From positions 1 to 13,423 of the forward strand of contig CAYHCQ010000096.1 in the NCBI GenBank assembly GCA_964355115.1: a stretch of 13,423 bases of DNA, written 5' to 3'. The number at the start of each line of letters is the position of its first letter. Within the stretch, counting starts at the first letter, position 1. Made by a program: the position numbers and the translations under genes. This stretch comes from JANXZO01 sp964355115. Lineage in GTDB: Bacteria > Bacteroidota > Bacteroidia > Bacteroidales > FEN-979. The notes under the pieces were generated by a model. That model saw only the letters and a program-made list of their open reading frames with translations. It was not told the DNA's origin and did not search any database. Shown in pieces: positions 1 through 7,231 of this stretch.

Positions 1-558
1 CCGGAGGATGAAAAAAGGGGAGAGATCATCTGGGAAAAGGGGACGAACCGGGCCTCATTCTACCGGGGCGAGGTGGATAAATACGGCTGGGTTGATATCG
101 GCTCTTCATTTCTGCCGGCAGATACAACGGCCGCTTTGCTTTACACGCAGCTCTGCATCATGGACGTCATTCAGAACCGCCGGAAAAAAATATGGAGGAG
201 CTATTTTGAGCAGATGGTGCCCCTGGAAGAGAAAGGATGGCTGAAGCGACCGGTTGTGCCCGGATATGCAACCGTGAACGGCAATATGTTCTACATACTT
301 GCCGGCTCCCATGCCACACAGGTTGCGCTTCTGAATCATCTGAAAAATAACGGGGTTCATGGTGTGTTTCATTATTTCCCGCTCCATTCCAGTCCCTACT
401 TCAGCGAAAAGCACGATGGCCGCCCACTGCCCAATACCGACCATTTCAGCAGCTGCCTCGTAAGGCTTCCATTCTTTTACCGGCTGAAGGAGAAACAGGT
501 ATCACACATCGTACGAACCATTGAACAATTTTTCATCAATAACAATCCGCGACATTAA
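1..558 (+). CDS. rffA: dTDP-4-amino-4,6-dideoxygalactose transaminase (RffA/WecE family), 3' part only
   Basis: The reading frame is open from the first base to a TAA at 556-558, giving 185 residues, about half the roughly 375 usual for the family. The N-terminal half, including the PLP-binding lysine, lies outside the window. The visible start has the signature that follows that lysine in RffA/WecE: EIIWEKGTNRASFYRGEVDK, then KYGWVDIGSSF, close to the E. coli WecE sequence as I remember it. The family uses PLP and glutamate to aminate dTDP-4-keto-6-deoxyglucose, making dTDP-Fuc4N for surface polysaccharides (ECA, O-antigen, S-layer glycans). HYFPLHSSPYF around residues 123-133 fits the sugar aminotransferase C-terminal domain. 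A GTG at base 73 would give a shorter frame, but homology continues upstream of it, so it is internal. Family assignment is firm; the exact sugar product is inferred. Confidence 0.88.
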   Translation, partial: PEDEKRGEIIWEKGTNRASFYRGEVDKYGWVDIGSSFLPADTTAALLYTQLCIMDVIQNRRKKIWRSYFEQMVPLEEKGWLKRPVVPGYATVNGNMFYILAGSHATQVALLNHLKNNGVHGVFHYFPLHSSPYFSEKHDGRPLPNTDHFSSCLVRLPFFYRLKEKQVSHIVRTIEQFFINNNPRH

Positions 559-581
559 CCCTACGACATTAAAAGAATCTT

Positions 582-1013
582 ATGAAAACCAACAAAATGC
601 TATCGGGAATTGTGAGGAATTTCAGCCTCTTTCTCTTCATGTTTTTCATCACTGCTGCAGGCACTGCCTTTGCACAGCATGACGGTACCGGTAAAGGCGG
701 CGGAACCGGAGGCGGAACCGGAGGCGGATATGGAAATGCGACCCCCGAAGAACGCGCTACACGCCTTACCAGCATGATGAAAGAGCAGTTAAAACTTACT
801 GCTGCCCAGGAGCCTAAGGTTTCTGCCATCAACCTTAAATTTGCAAAGAAAAACCAGGATCTAAAGGCGGTTACCGATACTGCTCAAAGAAGAAAGGCAG
901 CGACGGCAATTGAGACCGCCAGGGATGGAGAGCTGAAAACCGTTTTCACCTCCAGTCAGTACAAGGATTACCTCAAACTAAAGGAGGAGATGAAGGCCCG
1001 GCGCAAGCGTTAG
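582..1013 (+). CDS. Small exported protein with Gly-rich linker and Spy/DUF4890-like helical domain
   Basis: A 143-residue protein. Residues 1-31 form a signal peptide with a basic start, a hydrophobic core around FSLFLFMFFI, and a likely AFA/Q cleavage site. Residues 36-50 are a Gly/Thr linker. Residues 53-143 are charged and helical and begin TPEERATRLTSMMKEQLKL, with an LTAAQ motif at 72-76 and a weaker FTSSQ at 122-126. Paired LTxxQ motifs recall the Spy/CpxP periplasmic chaperone fold, and small Bacteroidota proteins starting TPEERA are often labelled DUF4890. A role in periplasmic protein protection or sensing is a family-level guess; the function is unknown. The ATG at 582 is chosen because it gives the full basic n-region; an in-frame ATG at 597 is possible. 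The gene lies 23 bases after the aminotransferase and ends 48 bases before a convergent gene. I see no convincing terminator hairpin between them. Confidence 0.78.
   Translation: MKTNKMLSGIVRNFSLFLFMFFITAAGTAFAQHDGTGKGGGTGGGTGGGYGNATPEERATRLTSMMKEQLKLTAAQEPKVSAINLKFAKKNQDLKAVTDTAQRRKAATAIETARDGELKTVFTSSQYKDYLKLKEEMKARRKR
699..734 (+). repeat. Three 12-base tandem units encoding a glycine linker
   Basis: Two identical copies of GGCGGAACCGGA (699-710 and 711-722) are followed by a third copy with two changes (723-734). Each unit encodes four residues, giving the Gly-Gly-Gly-Thr pattern between the signal peptide and the helical domain. Copy number could change in steps of four residues without shifting frame. 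It most likely serves as a flexible spacer. Confidence 0.8.
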
Positions 1014-1061
1014 AAGTCGGCACCTTTGATTGTACCATTCTGAGCCGGCGCCACCGATTTT

Positions 1062-3137
1062 TTACTTACGCGCCTTGCGGTTCAGTTCATCCGCCAGGTT
1101 GTTGTAGAAAGTCATTTTCTCCTGATCGCCATGAATCTTATACATGAAGGCGAGCTGGTAGCATAGCTCCGCACTCGGGTTCCTGGCAGCTGCCTGTTCC
1201 CAGTATTTCACGGCCATAGAGGTATCGGCCTTCATCATATAGTAATTACCAATATTGATGTAAGGCATTTCGAAATCCGGGTTGGCCTTCATAACATCCT
1301 CATTGATCTTGACGGCCCTGTCGAAATCGCCCTCATCATTGTACACGTCGGCGAGCGCGAATATTGCCTTTAGGTTGTTTGGATTCACCTGAAGCAGGTG
1401 TTCGTAGCACTCCTTTGCCTTCTGGAACTGGCTCATTTTCCGGTATGCCATGCCGAGGTTGACCCAGGAGGGCTGGAGGGTAGGTTCAAGTTCGATGGCT
1501 TTCTGCAGAAACCAGACAGCCGAATCGGGCTTGTCGGTCATAAAAAGATAGATGGTTCCCAGGTCGTTGAGGGCCTGGTAATTTTTCGGGTAGATCCTGA
1601 GCGACTGGCGGAAATGGGTAATGATAGTTTGCTGCTTGAACTGATTGACAGTACCGTACTTAAGAAAATTTTCATCGGTATATACCGTCCTCATAAGGTA
1701 CCCGCCATACTGAAGGTTTGCATTGGCAGATCGTTCCTGGTGTTTAATATCGGCATTGTAGAGATCCCAGAGGTTCCTCCACTGCCGGTTCCGGGTAACG
1801 GTTAGCACGGTGGAGGGGATCAGTAGCAAGATGACAACAGCCAGGATCTTCAACCGTGCATCGATTTCGATTGTTAGACTCCTGGGATTGGTGCGAAAAA
1901 CCCTGAAGATAAGGATTACCAGTGCCAGGCAAAATCCTGCTGATGCGAGGAACACAAATCTCACAGCAACGATGCCAACTGCTATAGCGACGATATTCGA
2001 GTACATCGAGATGGAGATCAGGTACCACAGGATTGCAAAGGAGAGGATATCCTTTTCACGGATTCTCATAACGGCATATACAAACAGTCCGGCATGGATC
2101 ACAAATGAAAGCAGGGCGAAAATGTTACCCATGCTTACGACCGGGATCATGTCGTACCCATAATAATATACCATCGGATGGGGGTAAAACAGCAGCTTCA
2201 GGTAGAAGAGCAGGGTTGCAAAACCCGTTCCCAGTCTAATCCAGAGTCCTTTTTCGAAATATAGCGGATTTTCGATATAATAATTTACCCGGTCGACATG
2301 CGGTAGGAACAGCCGGGGAACATACATCGCCACCAGAGCAGCTGCAAGGAGAATGAGCACGACAGGGATGAATTTCTTCGGCGGAAAATCGGTAAAAAAC
2401 CAAAGTACGAGCGGATAGAGCGCAAGAAAAGGGAGGATGGAAGTTTTGCTGAGAAACCCGGTTACGAAAACGATAAAGGCATAGGCAAGATACCGGGGTT
2501 TCCGGGTATCGGCATAATCGAGGATAAACCACATCGCCCCGATCCCGCAGATGAAAGCAAACATTTCATCGCGGTTCTTCAGGCTGGCCACCACTTCGGT
2601 ATGTACCGGGTGCGACATGAAGATCAGGGTGAAAAGGAAGGGGAAGATGATGTTGTAGTCCTTTAACAGCCGCTTGAGCAGAAAAAAGAGAAATACCGAC
2701 AGCAGCCAGTAAATCAGCAGGTTGATTCCATGGCTCACCCCGGGTTTCTGACCCCAGAGCTGGTATTCCAGTGCATATGTGGCTTTAACGATGGGCCGGT
2801 AATCGGAGATGTTGCTGCCGATATTGCCCTGTTGGTTGACATAGAAAGTGGAGAATATCTCGGGCAGAGCCTTTAACCCTTTAGCAACCATCGGATTGTT
2901 GGTGACAAATTCATCGTCAACGGAATATTTATTCAGGATGGTGTTTCCATATAAAATGGCTGCCCATATAAAAAAGAAAAGTATGAAGTAGCGGTTTGCT
3001 TTCCCGGAAGCATACCTTGCAGGTTCTTTGACTCTGGCAGCGGCGACTTTGGGTTCGGTGATTTTGGGTTCGGTAGTTTTGGGTTCAGCAACCTCTTTTG
3101 GCCTACCTTTCCGTGTTTTTTTAACAGGTTTATTCAT
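1062..3137 (-). CDS. TMTC-like multi-pass membrane glycosyltransferase (GT-C fold) with C-terminal TPR repeats
   Basis: A 691-residue protein. Residues 1-46 are a basic, Pro/Lys-rich tail, probably cytoplasmic. From about 48 to 460 there are many hydrophobic segments. An acidic DDE at 74-76, just after the first membrane helix, is the place where GT-C enzymes keep catalytic acids in the first outward loop. HPVHTEVVASLKNRDEM at 176-192 matches the HPVHTE-type motif of eukaryotic TMTC proteins and bacterial DUF1736-like relatives. Residues from about 475 to the end form TPRs, for example PDSAVWFLQKAIELEP and PTLQPSWVNLGMAYRKM. Such enzymes transfer sugars from lipid-linked donors to proteins or glycans outside the membrane; donor and acceptor here are unknown. 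The ATG at 3137 lies 6 bases after the rsmA stop, so the two genes are probably cotranscribed, with a possible extra promoter just upstream. GT-C membership is good; the specific activity is inferred. Confidence 0.82.
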   Translation of the reverse strand: MNKPVKKTRKGRPKEVAEPKTTEPKITEPKVAAARVKEPARYASGKANRYFILFFFIWAAILYGNTILNKYSVDDEFVTNNPMVAKGLKALPEIFSTFYVNQQGNIGSNISDYRPIVKATYALEYQLWGQKPGVSHGINLLIYWLLSVFLFFLLKRLLKDYNIIFPFLFTLIFMSHPVHTEVVASLKNRDEMFAFICGIGAMWFILDYADTRKPRYLAYAFIVFVTGFLSKTSILPFLALYPLVLWFFTDFPPKKFIPVVLILLAAALVAMYVPRLFLPHVDRVNYYIENPLYFEKGLWIRLGTGFATLLFYLKLLFYPHPMVYYYGYDMIPVVSMGNIFALLSFVIHAGLFVYAVMRIREKDILSFAILWYLISISMYSNIVAIAVGIVAVRFVFLASAGFCLALVILIFRVFRTNPRSLTIEIDARLKILAVVILLLIPSTVLTVTRNRQWRNLWDLYNADIKHQERSANANLQYGGYLMRTVYTDENFLKYGTVNQFKQQTIITHFRQSLRIYPKNYQALNDLGTIYLFMTDKPDSAVWFLQKAIELEPTLQPSWVNLGMAYRKMSQFQKAKECYEHLLQVNPNNLKAIFALADVYNDEGDFDRAVKINEDVMKANPDFEMPYINIGNYYMMKADTSMAVKYWEQAAARNPSAELCYQLAFMYKIHGDQEKMTFYNNLADELNRKARK
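3048..3092 (-). repeat. Three 15-base tandem units in the tail of the TMTC-like gene
   Basis: On the plus strand the units at 3048-3062, 3063-3077 and 3078-3092 all begin TTTGGGTTC and then diverge slightly. On the coding strand they give the repeated pentapeptide seen as EPKTTEPKITEPKVA in the basic N-terminal tail. Copy changes would keep the frame. Confidence 0.8.
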
Positions 3138-3143
3138 TGCGAC

Positions 3144-3983
3144 TCATTGGTGATGCAAAGGTACAAAAAGTTTGGTCAGCCCCACGAACTCCCCTACTCC
3201 GAGCTGTTCGGGCCGCCTGCCGGCAAATTCGCCAAGGTTTACCGGTCCCAGCGACGAGAGTGAATTGCGCAGGGTTTTCCTCCGCTGGTTGAAGGCAGTT
3301 TTCACCACCTTGAAAAAAAGTGTTTCGTCACAATCAAGCCGGATCGTGGTATTTCGGCGCAGCCTGATCACGGCCGATTTAACCTTTGGCGGAGGGTAAA
3401 ATACCGTCTCGCTGACCGTGAAAAGGTATTCGATATCGTAAAATGCCTGAAGCAGAACGCTCAGTATTCCATAGGTCTTGCTTCCCGGCGGTGCCGCAAT
3501 ACGTTCGGCCACCTCTTTCTGGAACATGCCGGTGACCTCCGGTACACGGTCGCGGAATTCGAGGACCCGGAACAGGATCTGGGTGGAGATGTTGTAGGGG
3601 AAGTTGCCTAGAATTGAAAAGGGATGCGGGATGTGGGATGTGGGATGCGGGATGTGGGATGTGGGATGCAGGAGGCATTCGTGCATTGGAGGGAAATCAT
3701 TCAGGTCCGTTTTCAGAAAGTCGGCGAGGATAAAACGGCTGGCGAAGGCGGGGTAGGTTGCCTTGAGGTATTCGATCGATTCGTGGTCGACATCCATGAA
3801 CCAGGGGTCGATGCCGGGAATTTCGAGCAGGTATTTGCTTAGTACACCCATACCCGGACCTATTTCAAGGATAACCGGGCAATCCGGATTTATCATTCCG
3901 ACTATCTTGCGGGCGATGTTCTCGTCGCGAAGAAAATGTTGTCCGAGATGTTTTTTGGGTTGTACCATAACTACGAGGCGCAT
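3144..3983 (-). CDS. rsmA: 16S rRNA (adenine1518-N6/adenine1519-N6) dimethyltransferase RsmA/KsgA
   Basis: Uses S-adenosylmethionine to dimethylate two adjacent adenines in the 3'-terminal hairpin of 16S rRNA late in 30S assembly. Family motifs appear in order: KKHLGQHFLRD at 10-20, the SAM-binding EIGPGMGVLSKYLL at 40-53, the catalytic GNFPYNIS at 126-133 (N/D-x-P-Y motif), FYPPPKVKSAVIRL at 195-208, and FNQRRKTLRNSL at 231-242. The protein has 279 residues, slightly long. The excess matches a low-complexity segment at about 106-121, HPTSHIPHPTSHIPHP, encoded by a 7-base tandem repeat just before the catalytic motif. The ATG at 3983 is preceded by an AAAGG-like site; the alternative ATG at 3968 has none but also fits homology. 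The gene lies 22 bases after the TPR gene and 6 before the TMTC-like gene. Confidence 0.96.
   Translation of the reverse strand: MRLVVMVQPKKHLGQHFLRDENIARKIVGMINPDCPVILEIGPGMGVLSKYLLEIPGIDPWFMDVDHESIEYLKATYPAFASRFILADFLKTDLNDFPPMHECLLHPTSHIPHPTSHIPHPFSILGNFPYNISTQILFRVLEFRDRVPEVTGMFQKEVAERIAAPPGSKTYGILSVLLQAFYDIEYLFTVSETVFYPPPKVKSAVIRLRRNTTIRLDCDETLFFKVVKTAFNQRRKTLRNSLSSLGPVNLGEFAGRRPEQLGVGEFVGLTKLFVPLHHQ
3156..3163 (-). promoter_or_regulatory. Possible internal -7 element (TACCTTTG) before the TMTC-like gene
   Basis: The minus strand reads TACCTTTG, an exact match to the Bacteroidota -7 consensus TAnnTTTG. It lies inside the last codons of rsmA and 18 bases before the downstream ATG. No clear -33 TTTG is visible at the usual distance, and the implied leader would be only about 10 bases. 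It may allow the membrane glycosyltransferase to be transcribed apart from rsmA, or it may be chance. Confidence 0.4.
3621..3669. repeat. Heptanucleotide tandem repeat (7 x GGGATGY) inside rsmA
   Basis: Seven perfect back-to-back copies of GGGATGY fill 49 bases. The last base runs C,T,T,C,T,T,C, so there is a 21-base superperiod equal to seven codons. On the coding (minus) strand it gives a repeated heptapeptide HPTSHIP. The unit contains no stop in any frame on either strand. Gain or loss of one or two units would shift the rsmA frame; changes of three units would not. Confidence 0.95.
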
Positions 3984-4005
3984 CCAATATGCCTTTACAA
4001 TGTGT

Positions 4006-5898
4006 TTATTTTAATGTATCGCCGCGCAGCATCCTGAATTTTTTCCGGGCATCGGGCACGAAAATGCTGCCGGGATATTGATCAAACAGCGCCTGGTATA
4101 GTGTCATTGCTTTTTGTTTGTTACCGAGCTGCTTCTCATTCAGTGCAGCCTGCTGCATGAGCGCCTCATCGGCCATGATACCATCGGGGTAATCCTTTAC
4201 CACCCTTCCGAAAAGGGAGTCGGCCATAATGTATTGCCCGGTTTTCCTGTAGATTTCGGCCTTCTTATAATTCACCCGTTCCAGGATGGGATGCTCCGTA
4301 AAAAGTGCCGGGATGGAATCGAGGGTTTTCAGGGCCAGCTCTTCCTCGTTGCGGTAATCAAGCAGGTCGGCCCTGGCATAGTAGGTGAGCGCAACGGTAT
4401 TACTGTCGGGATCGAAATTTTCGCTGATCAGCAGCGACAATGCGAGGGCATCGTTGGCGATGAGTTTGGAGGTGGCTGCTTTGAGCACATCGGCCTGGGC
4501 CTGAGCCCATTTGAATTCACCGACATAGAACGAAAGTTTGGTGTTTTTAAATTTGGCCTCCTGTCCTATGAGATCATTTTTATAATCCTTGTAAACCTGC
4601 TGATAAAGGAGGGTTGCCTGCCACACATCATCGGTAAAGAGCAGGATGTCGGCCAGTTCAAGCTTACATTCAGAACGCTCCTGGGGTGTTGTTCCGCCTG
4701 TTTCGATAGCCCGGTTAAGAATGTTGATTGCTGAGTCGGGATTTCCCAGGTAGAACCCTTCGAGATGGGCAAGATTTTTCATCACCGAAATATTCAGCTT
4801 ATTCTCCCCCGATTTACTCAGCTCATCACGAAACTCCTTCCGGAGCGTTTCCAGCTGTTTTTTTGGTGGTGATGGCTCAGAAAGCACCAGGCGGTAACGG
4901 GTGTTGACCAGTTCGCGACGGCTGTAATCAAAATAAACGTATTCAGGCCCTCGGGCAACCAGGTACTGGTAGACCTGCAGTGCCACTTCGTAATTTTCGT
5001 TCGAAATTGCCAGTCCGGCCAGTTGGATCAGCCGCTCTCCGTTTTCCTGCAGCCGGCGGTCGAGGGCTTTGCCCTGGATCAGCGCCAGGTCGAAATCTTT
5101 CTGCTGGATTGAGTACCACCAGAGAAGCTCGGTGAGCCAGGTCTTTTCGGGGGTTTTCTGCACCTTCGACAGAAGCATTTTCCGAAAGGTATCGTTCTTT
5201 TCATTGTCGACATCCATCGCCAGGATCGACTGAATGCGGTCTTCGACGGTATTGAGGTAGGTCTTGTTGTTTTCGAGCATGCCGAGGTACTCTTCCATGG
5301 CGCTCCTGAAATCTCCCATCCGTTCATAGATGCTGGCCAGTTCAAAACCAAACGGATAGGTGGTAATCAGCTGCCTTCCGCGTTTATAGGTTTTCACCGC
5401 ATAGTCATTCTCCCCTTTGACAAGGAACGCGTTGGAGAGGTCGAAGATCTGCTGCTGGTCGGGGCCAAGTTTTTTTAGTGCATCGTCGTATATTTCCCTT
5501 GCTTTTTCAATATCCCCGGCGCGGTAGCTGACATACCCCTGGTCGACCATGTACCTGAGTGCTCCCGCTTCGGTTTTCTGCTGTTTTTTAACCAGTTTTA
5601 ACGCTTTTGGATACTCTCTGGTCTCGACAAGGCAGAAAAACAGGTAGGTATAGATATAACTTGTGGGTTTCTGATCGTAGAGCCTCTCGTAGATTTCGGC
5701 CGCCTTGGCAAAGTCGCGCATCTGGTAATACTGCATAGCCAGTTCGTCGTCGTTTCCTGCAACAGGGGCATTCTGCTGGAAAGGGAGCAGGGTGCCACCG
5801 CCAGGGCGGTCCTGGGCGGAAGAGTGAAGAGTGAAGAGTGAAGAGTTAAGAGTGATAAATAACAAGAAGAGACCGTTCCGGATAATGAAATTTGCCAT
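4006..5898 (-). CDS. Exported tetratricopeptide-repeat protein of unknown function
   Basis: A 630-residue protein. The start MANFIIRNGLFLLFITL, followed by a Ser/Leu-rich stretch and SSA/QD at 27-30, looks like a cleavable signal peptide, so the protein is probably periplasmic. The rest is almost entirely helical TPR-type repeats: an early pair (DFAKAAEIYERLYDQKP near 62-78), many degenerate units in the middle, and a clear C-terminal pair (LGNKQKAMTLYQALFDQYPG, then DARKKFRML) like those in YbgF/CpoB or BamD-type proteins. There is no catalytic motif, so a scaffold or envelope-assembly role is likely but unproven. Residues 16-27 of the signal region are encoded by a 7-base tandem repeat. The ATG at 5898 lies 12 bases after the amidohydrolase stop, so the two are probably cotranscribed. 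Confidence 0.85.
   Translation of the reverse strand: MANFIIRNGLFLLFITLNSSLFTLHSSAQDRPGGGTLLPFQQNAPVAGNDDELAMQYYQMRDFAKAAEIYERLYDQKPTSYIYTYLFFCLVETREYPKALKLVKKQQKTEAGALRYMVDQGYVSYRAGDIEKAREIYDDALKKLGPDQQQIFDLSNAFLVKGENDYAVKTYKRGRQLITTYPFGFELASIYERMGDFRSAMEEYLGMLENNKTYLNTVEDRIQSILAMDVDNEKNDTFRKMLLSKVQKTPEKTWLTELLWWYSIQQKDFDLALIQGKALDRRLQENGERLIQLAGLAISNENYEVALQVYQYLVARGPEYVYFDYSRRELVNTRYRLVLSEPSPPKKQLETLRKEFRDELSKSGENKLNISVMKNLAHLEGFYLGNPDSAINILNRAIETGGTTPQERSECKLELADILLFTDDVWQATLLYQQVYKDYKNDLIGQEAKFKNTKLSFYVGEFKWAQAQADVLKAATSKLIANDALALSLLISENFDPDSNTVALTYYARADLLDYRNEEELALKTLDSIPALFTEHPILERVNYKKAEIYRKTGQYIMADSLFGRVVKDYPDGIMADEALMQQAALNEKQLGNKQKAMTLYQALFDQYPGSIFVPDARKKFRMLRGDTLK
5819..5853. repeat. 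Heptanucleotide tandem repeat (5 x GAAGAGT) in the signal-peptide region of the TPR gene
   Basis: Four exact copies of GAAGAGT and a fifth with its first base changed (TAAGAGT) fill 35 bases. On the coding (minus) strand the unit is ACTCTTC, which has no stop in any frame and encodes the cycle T-L-H-S-S-L-F. That supplies the end of the hydrophobic core and the polar c-region of the signal peptide. On the plus strand the same unit creates TGA stops, so only the orientation found here stays open. Confidence 0.93.
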
Positions 5899-5910
5899 GG
5901 TTGCTTTGGG

Positions 5911-7110
5911 TTACTTTGCTGCCTGCATCAGGTTGACTGAAAACCAGGCCATGAGTCCCATGCCGGTGGCAATGGCGTTTTCATCGACATTGAAATCAGG
6001 GGTATGGAGGTTTCCCGTGATTCCCAGGTCGGGGTTGGCAATGCCGAGGGCATAAAAACAAGAAGGACGGGCCTGAGCGAAGTAGGCAAAATCCTCGGCT
6101 CCCATCTTCTGGTCGACCTCCACAACATTTTCATTCCCCAGGTAGCTGCCGGCCAGCGATGCCAGACGACTTTCAAGTTCCGGGTTGTTGCTCAGGAAAG
6201 GGTATCCGGCATCAATCCTGACCTCACATTGGCCGCCCATGGCTTCGGCGGTTTTGGTGGCAATGGTACGGATCTTCTCATGCACCAGTTTGCGCCAGGT
6301 TTCGTCGAAGGTACGCACTGTACCATCCATCGTGACCTCGTTCGGGATGACATTGGTACGACCTTCACCCACGATCCGGCCAATGGTAACCACGGTAGGT
6401 ACAAGCGGGTTGGCGTTGCGGCTTACGATCTGCTGCAGGGCGATCACAATATGCGAGGCGATCAGGATCGGGTCGACCGCCATTTGCGGCATGGCTCCAT
6501 GTCCGCCTTTTCCTTTCACAGTGAGAAATATTTCATCGGTAGAGGCCATGAAGAGCCCCGGTCTGAAGCCAGCCATACCGGCATTGAGCAAAGGAAACAC
6601 ATGTTGCCCGATAATGAATTCGGGGTTGGGGTTATCAAGGACTCCCTCTTTGATCATGGTAATTGCACCCCCGGGATAGCTCTCCTCGGACGGCTGGAAA
6701 ATTAGTTTTACTGTACCCTCCCACTCATCCGACAAGGTTTTCAGAATACGTGCGGCCCCGAGCAGGCAGGCGGTATGCACATCATGTCCGCAGGCATGCA
6801 TCACGCCGGGATTTTTGGATTTATACTCCACCTCATTGATCTCGTGAATGGGCAGTGCATCCATATCGGCACGCAATGCGATGCACCGGGCACCTGGATT
6901 CCTTCCCTCCACCAGCGCAACAACACCGGTTCCTGCTACCCCTTTTTTAAACGGAATACCGTATCCGGAAAGCTTTGAACAAACGAACTCCATAGTCTGG
7001 AACTCCATCTTTGAAAGTTCCGGGTTCTGGTGAATATGGCGGCGGATGGCGACAATCTCCGGAAACAGTTCCGATGCAAGCTGCCTGATCCTTTCCTGAA
7101 GTGTTGGCAT
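5911..7110 (-). CDS. M20D-family metallo-amidohydrolase (IAA-amino acid/hippurate/N-acetyl-diaminopimelate deacylase type)
   Basis: A 399-residue cytosolic hydrolase removing an acyl group from an N-acylated amino acid or similar amide; the exact substrate cannot be read from sequence. The di-metal site is complete by family comparison: C107 and H109 in MHACGHDVHTA, catalytic E142 and ligand E143 in QPSEE, H170 in IIGQHVFP, and H369 in NLHTPDF. RRHIHQNPELS (23-33), ALRADMDALPIHE (78-90) and MGAEDFAYF (336-344) are also typical. The lid dimerisation domain sits at about 190-300 (KGKGGHGAMPQ). The frame extends upstream to a TTG at 7131, but that TTG overlaps the promoter -7 box, so the ATG at 7110 (MPTLQERI) is preferred and matches family starts. 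It is the first gene of the four-gene minus-strand run. Confidence 0.92.
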   Translation of the reverse strand: MPTLQERIRQLASELFPEIVAIRRHIHQNPELSKMEFQTMEFVCSKLSGYGIPFKKGVAGTGVVALVEGRNPGARCIALRADMDALPIHEINEVEYKSKNPGVMHACGHDVHTACLLGAARILKTLSDEWEGTVKLIFQPSEESYPGGAITMIKEGVLDNPNPEFIIGQHVFPLLNAGMAGFRPGLFMASTDEIFLTVKGKGGHGAMPQMAVDPILIASHIVIALQQIVSRNANPLVPTVVTIGRIVGEGRTNVIPNEVTMDGTVRTFDETWRKLVHEKIRTIATKTAEAMGGQCEVRIDAGYPFLSNNPELESRLASLAGSYLGNENVVEVDQKMGAEDFAYFAQARPSCFYALGIANPDLGITGNLHTPDFNVDENAIATGMGLMAWFSVNLMQAAK

Positions 7111-7128
7111 AAGGTTAATATTGATGAA

Positions 7129-7136
7129 CAAAGGTA
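7129..7136 (-). promoter_or_regulatory. -7 promoter element (TACCTTTG) of the amidohydrolase-TPR-rsmA-TMTC run
   Basis: The minus strand reads TACCTTTG, an exact TAnnTTTG match, 18 bases upstream of the ATG at 7110. Transcription would begin near 7120, giving a short leader. A -33 TTTG is not evident at the expected spacing. Its position decides the start codon, since the upstream TTG at 7131 lies inside this element. Confidence 0.6.
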
Positions 7137-7169
7137 CGAAATGTTTGTAACTAATGGTTTAAGAAAGGC

Positions 7170-7197
7170 TTGCAGCAGGCTAATTCAGCTATATTTG
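7170..7197 (+). promoter_or_regulatory. Bacteroidota-type promoter of the lgt-like gene
   Basis: TTG at 7170-7172 is followed after 17 bases by TATATTTG at 7190-7197, matching the -33 TTG / -7 TAnnTTTG arrangement of the phylum. The start site would be near 7204, about 28 bases before the ATG at 7232. It stands back to back with the minus-strand promoter at 7129-7136, making a compact divergent control region. Confidence 0.62.
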
Positions 7198-7231
7198 CGC
7201 CAGAATTTCCGTGAACATCATTTGAAAGAAG

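Noticed and set aside
106..444. Minus-strand frame of 112 codons over the aminotransferase
   Set aside because: It is a shadow of the conserved RffA/WecE frame with no recognisable motif.
1014..1061. Terminator between the convergent genes at 1013 and 1062
   Set aside because: There is GC-rich sequence (GCCGGCGCC) and a T run, but the short self-complementary pieces do not make a convincing stem directly before the T run.
3621..3669. CRISPR-like array
   Set aside because: The units are 7 bases with no spacers and lie inside rsmA; this is a simple tandem repeat.
7111..7131. TTG at 7131 as the amidohydrolase start
   Set aside because: It overlaps the TACCTTTG -7 box, so it would lie upstream of the transcription start; the ATG at 7110 matches family N-termini.
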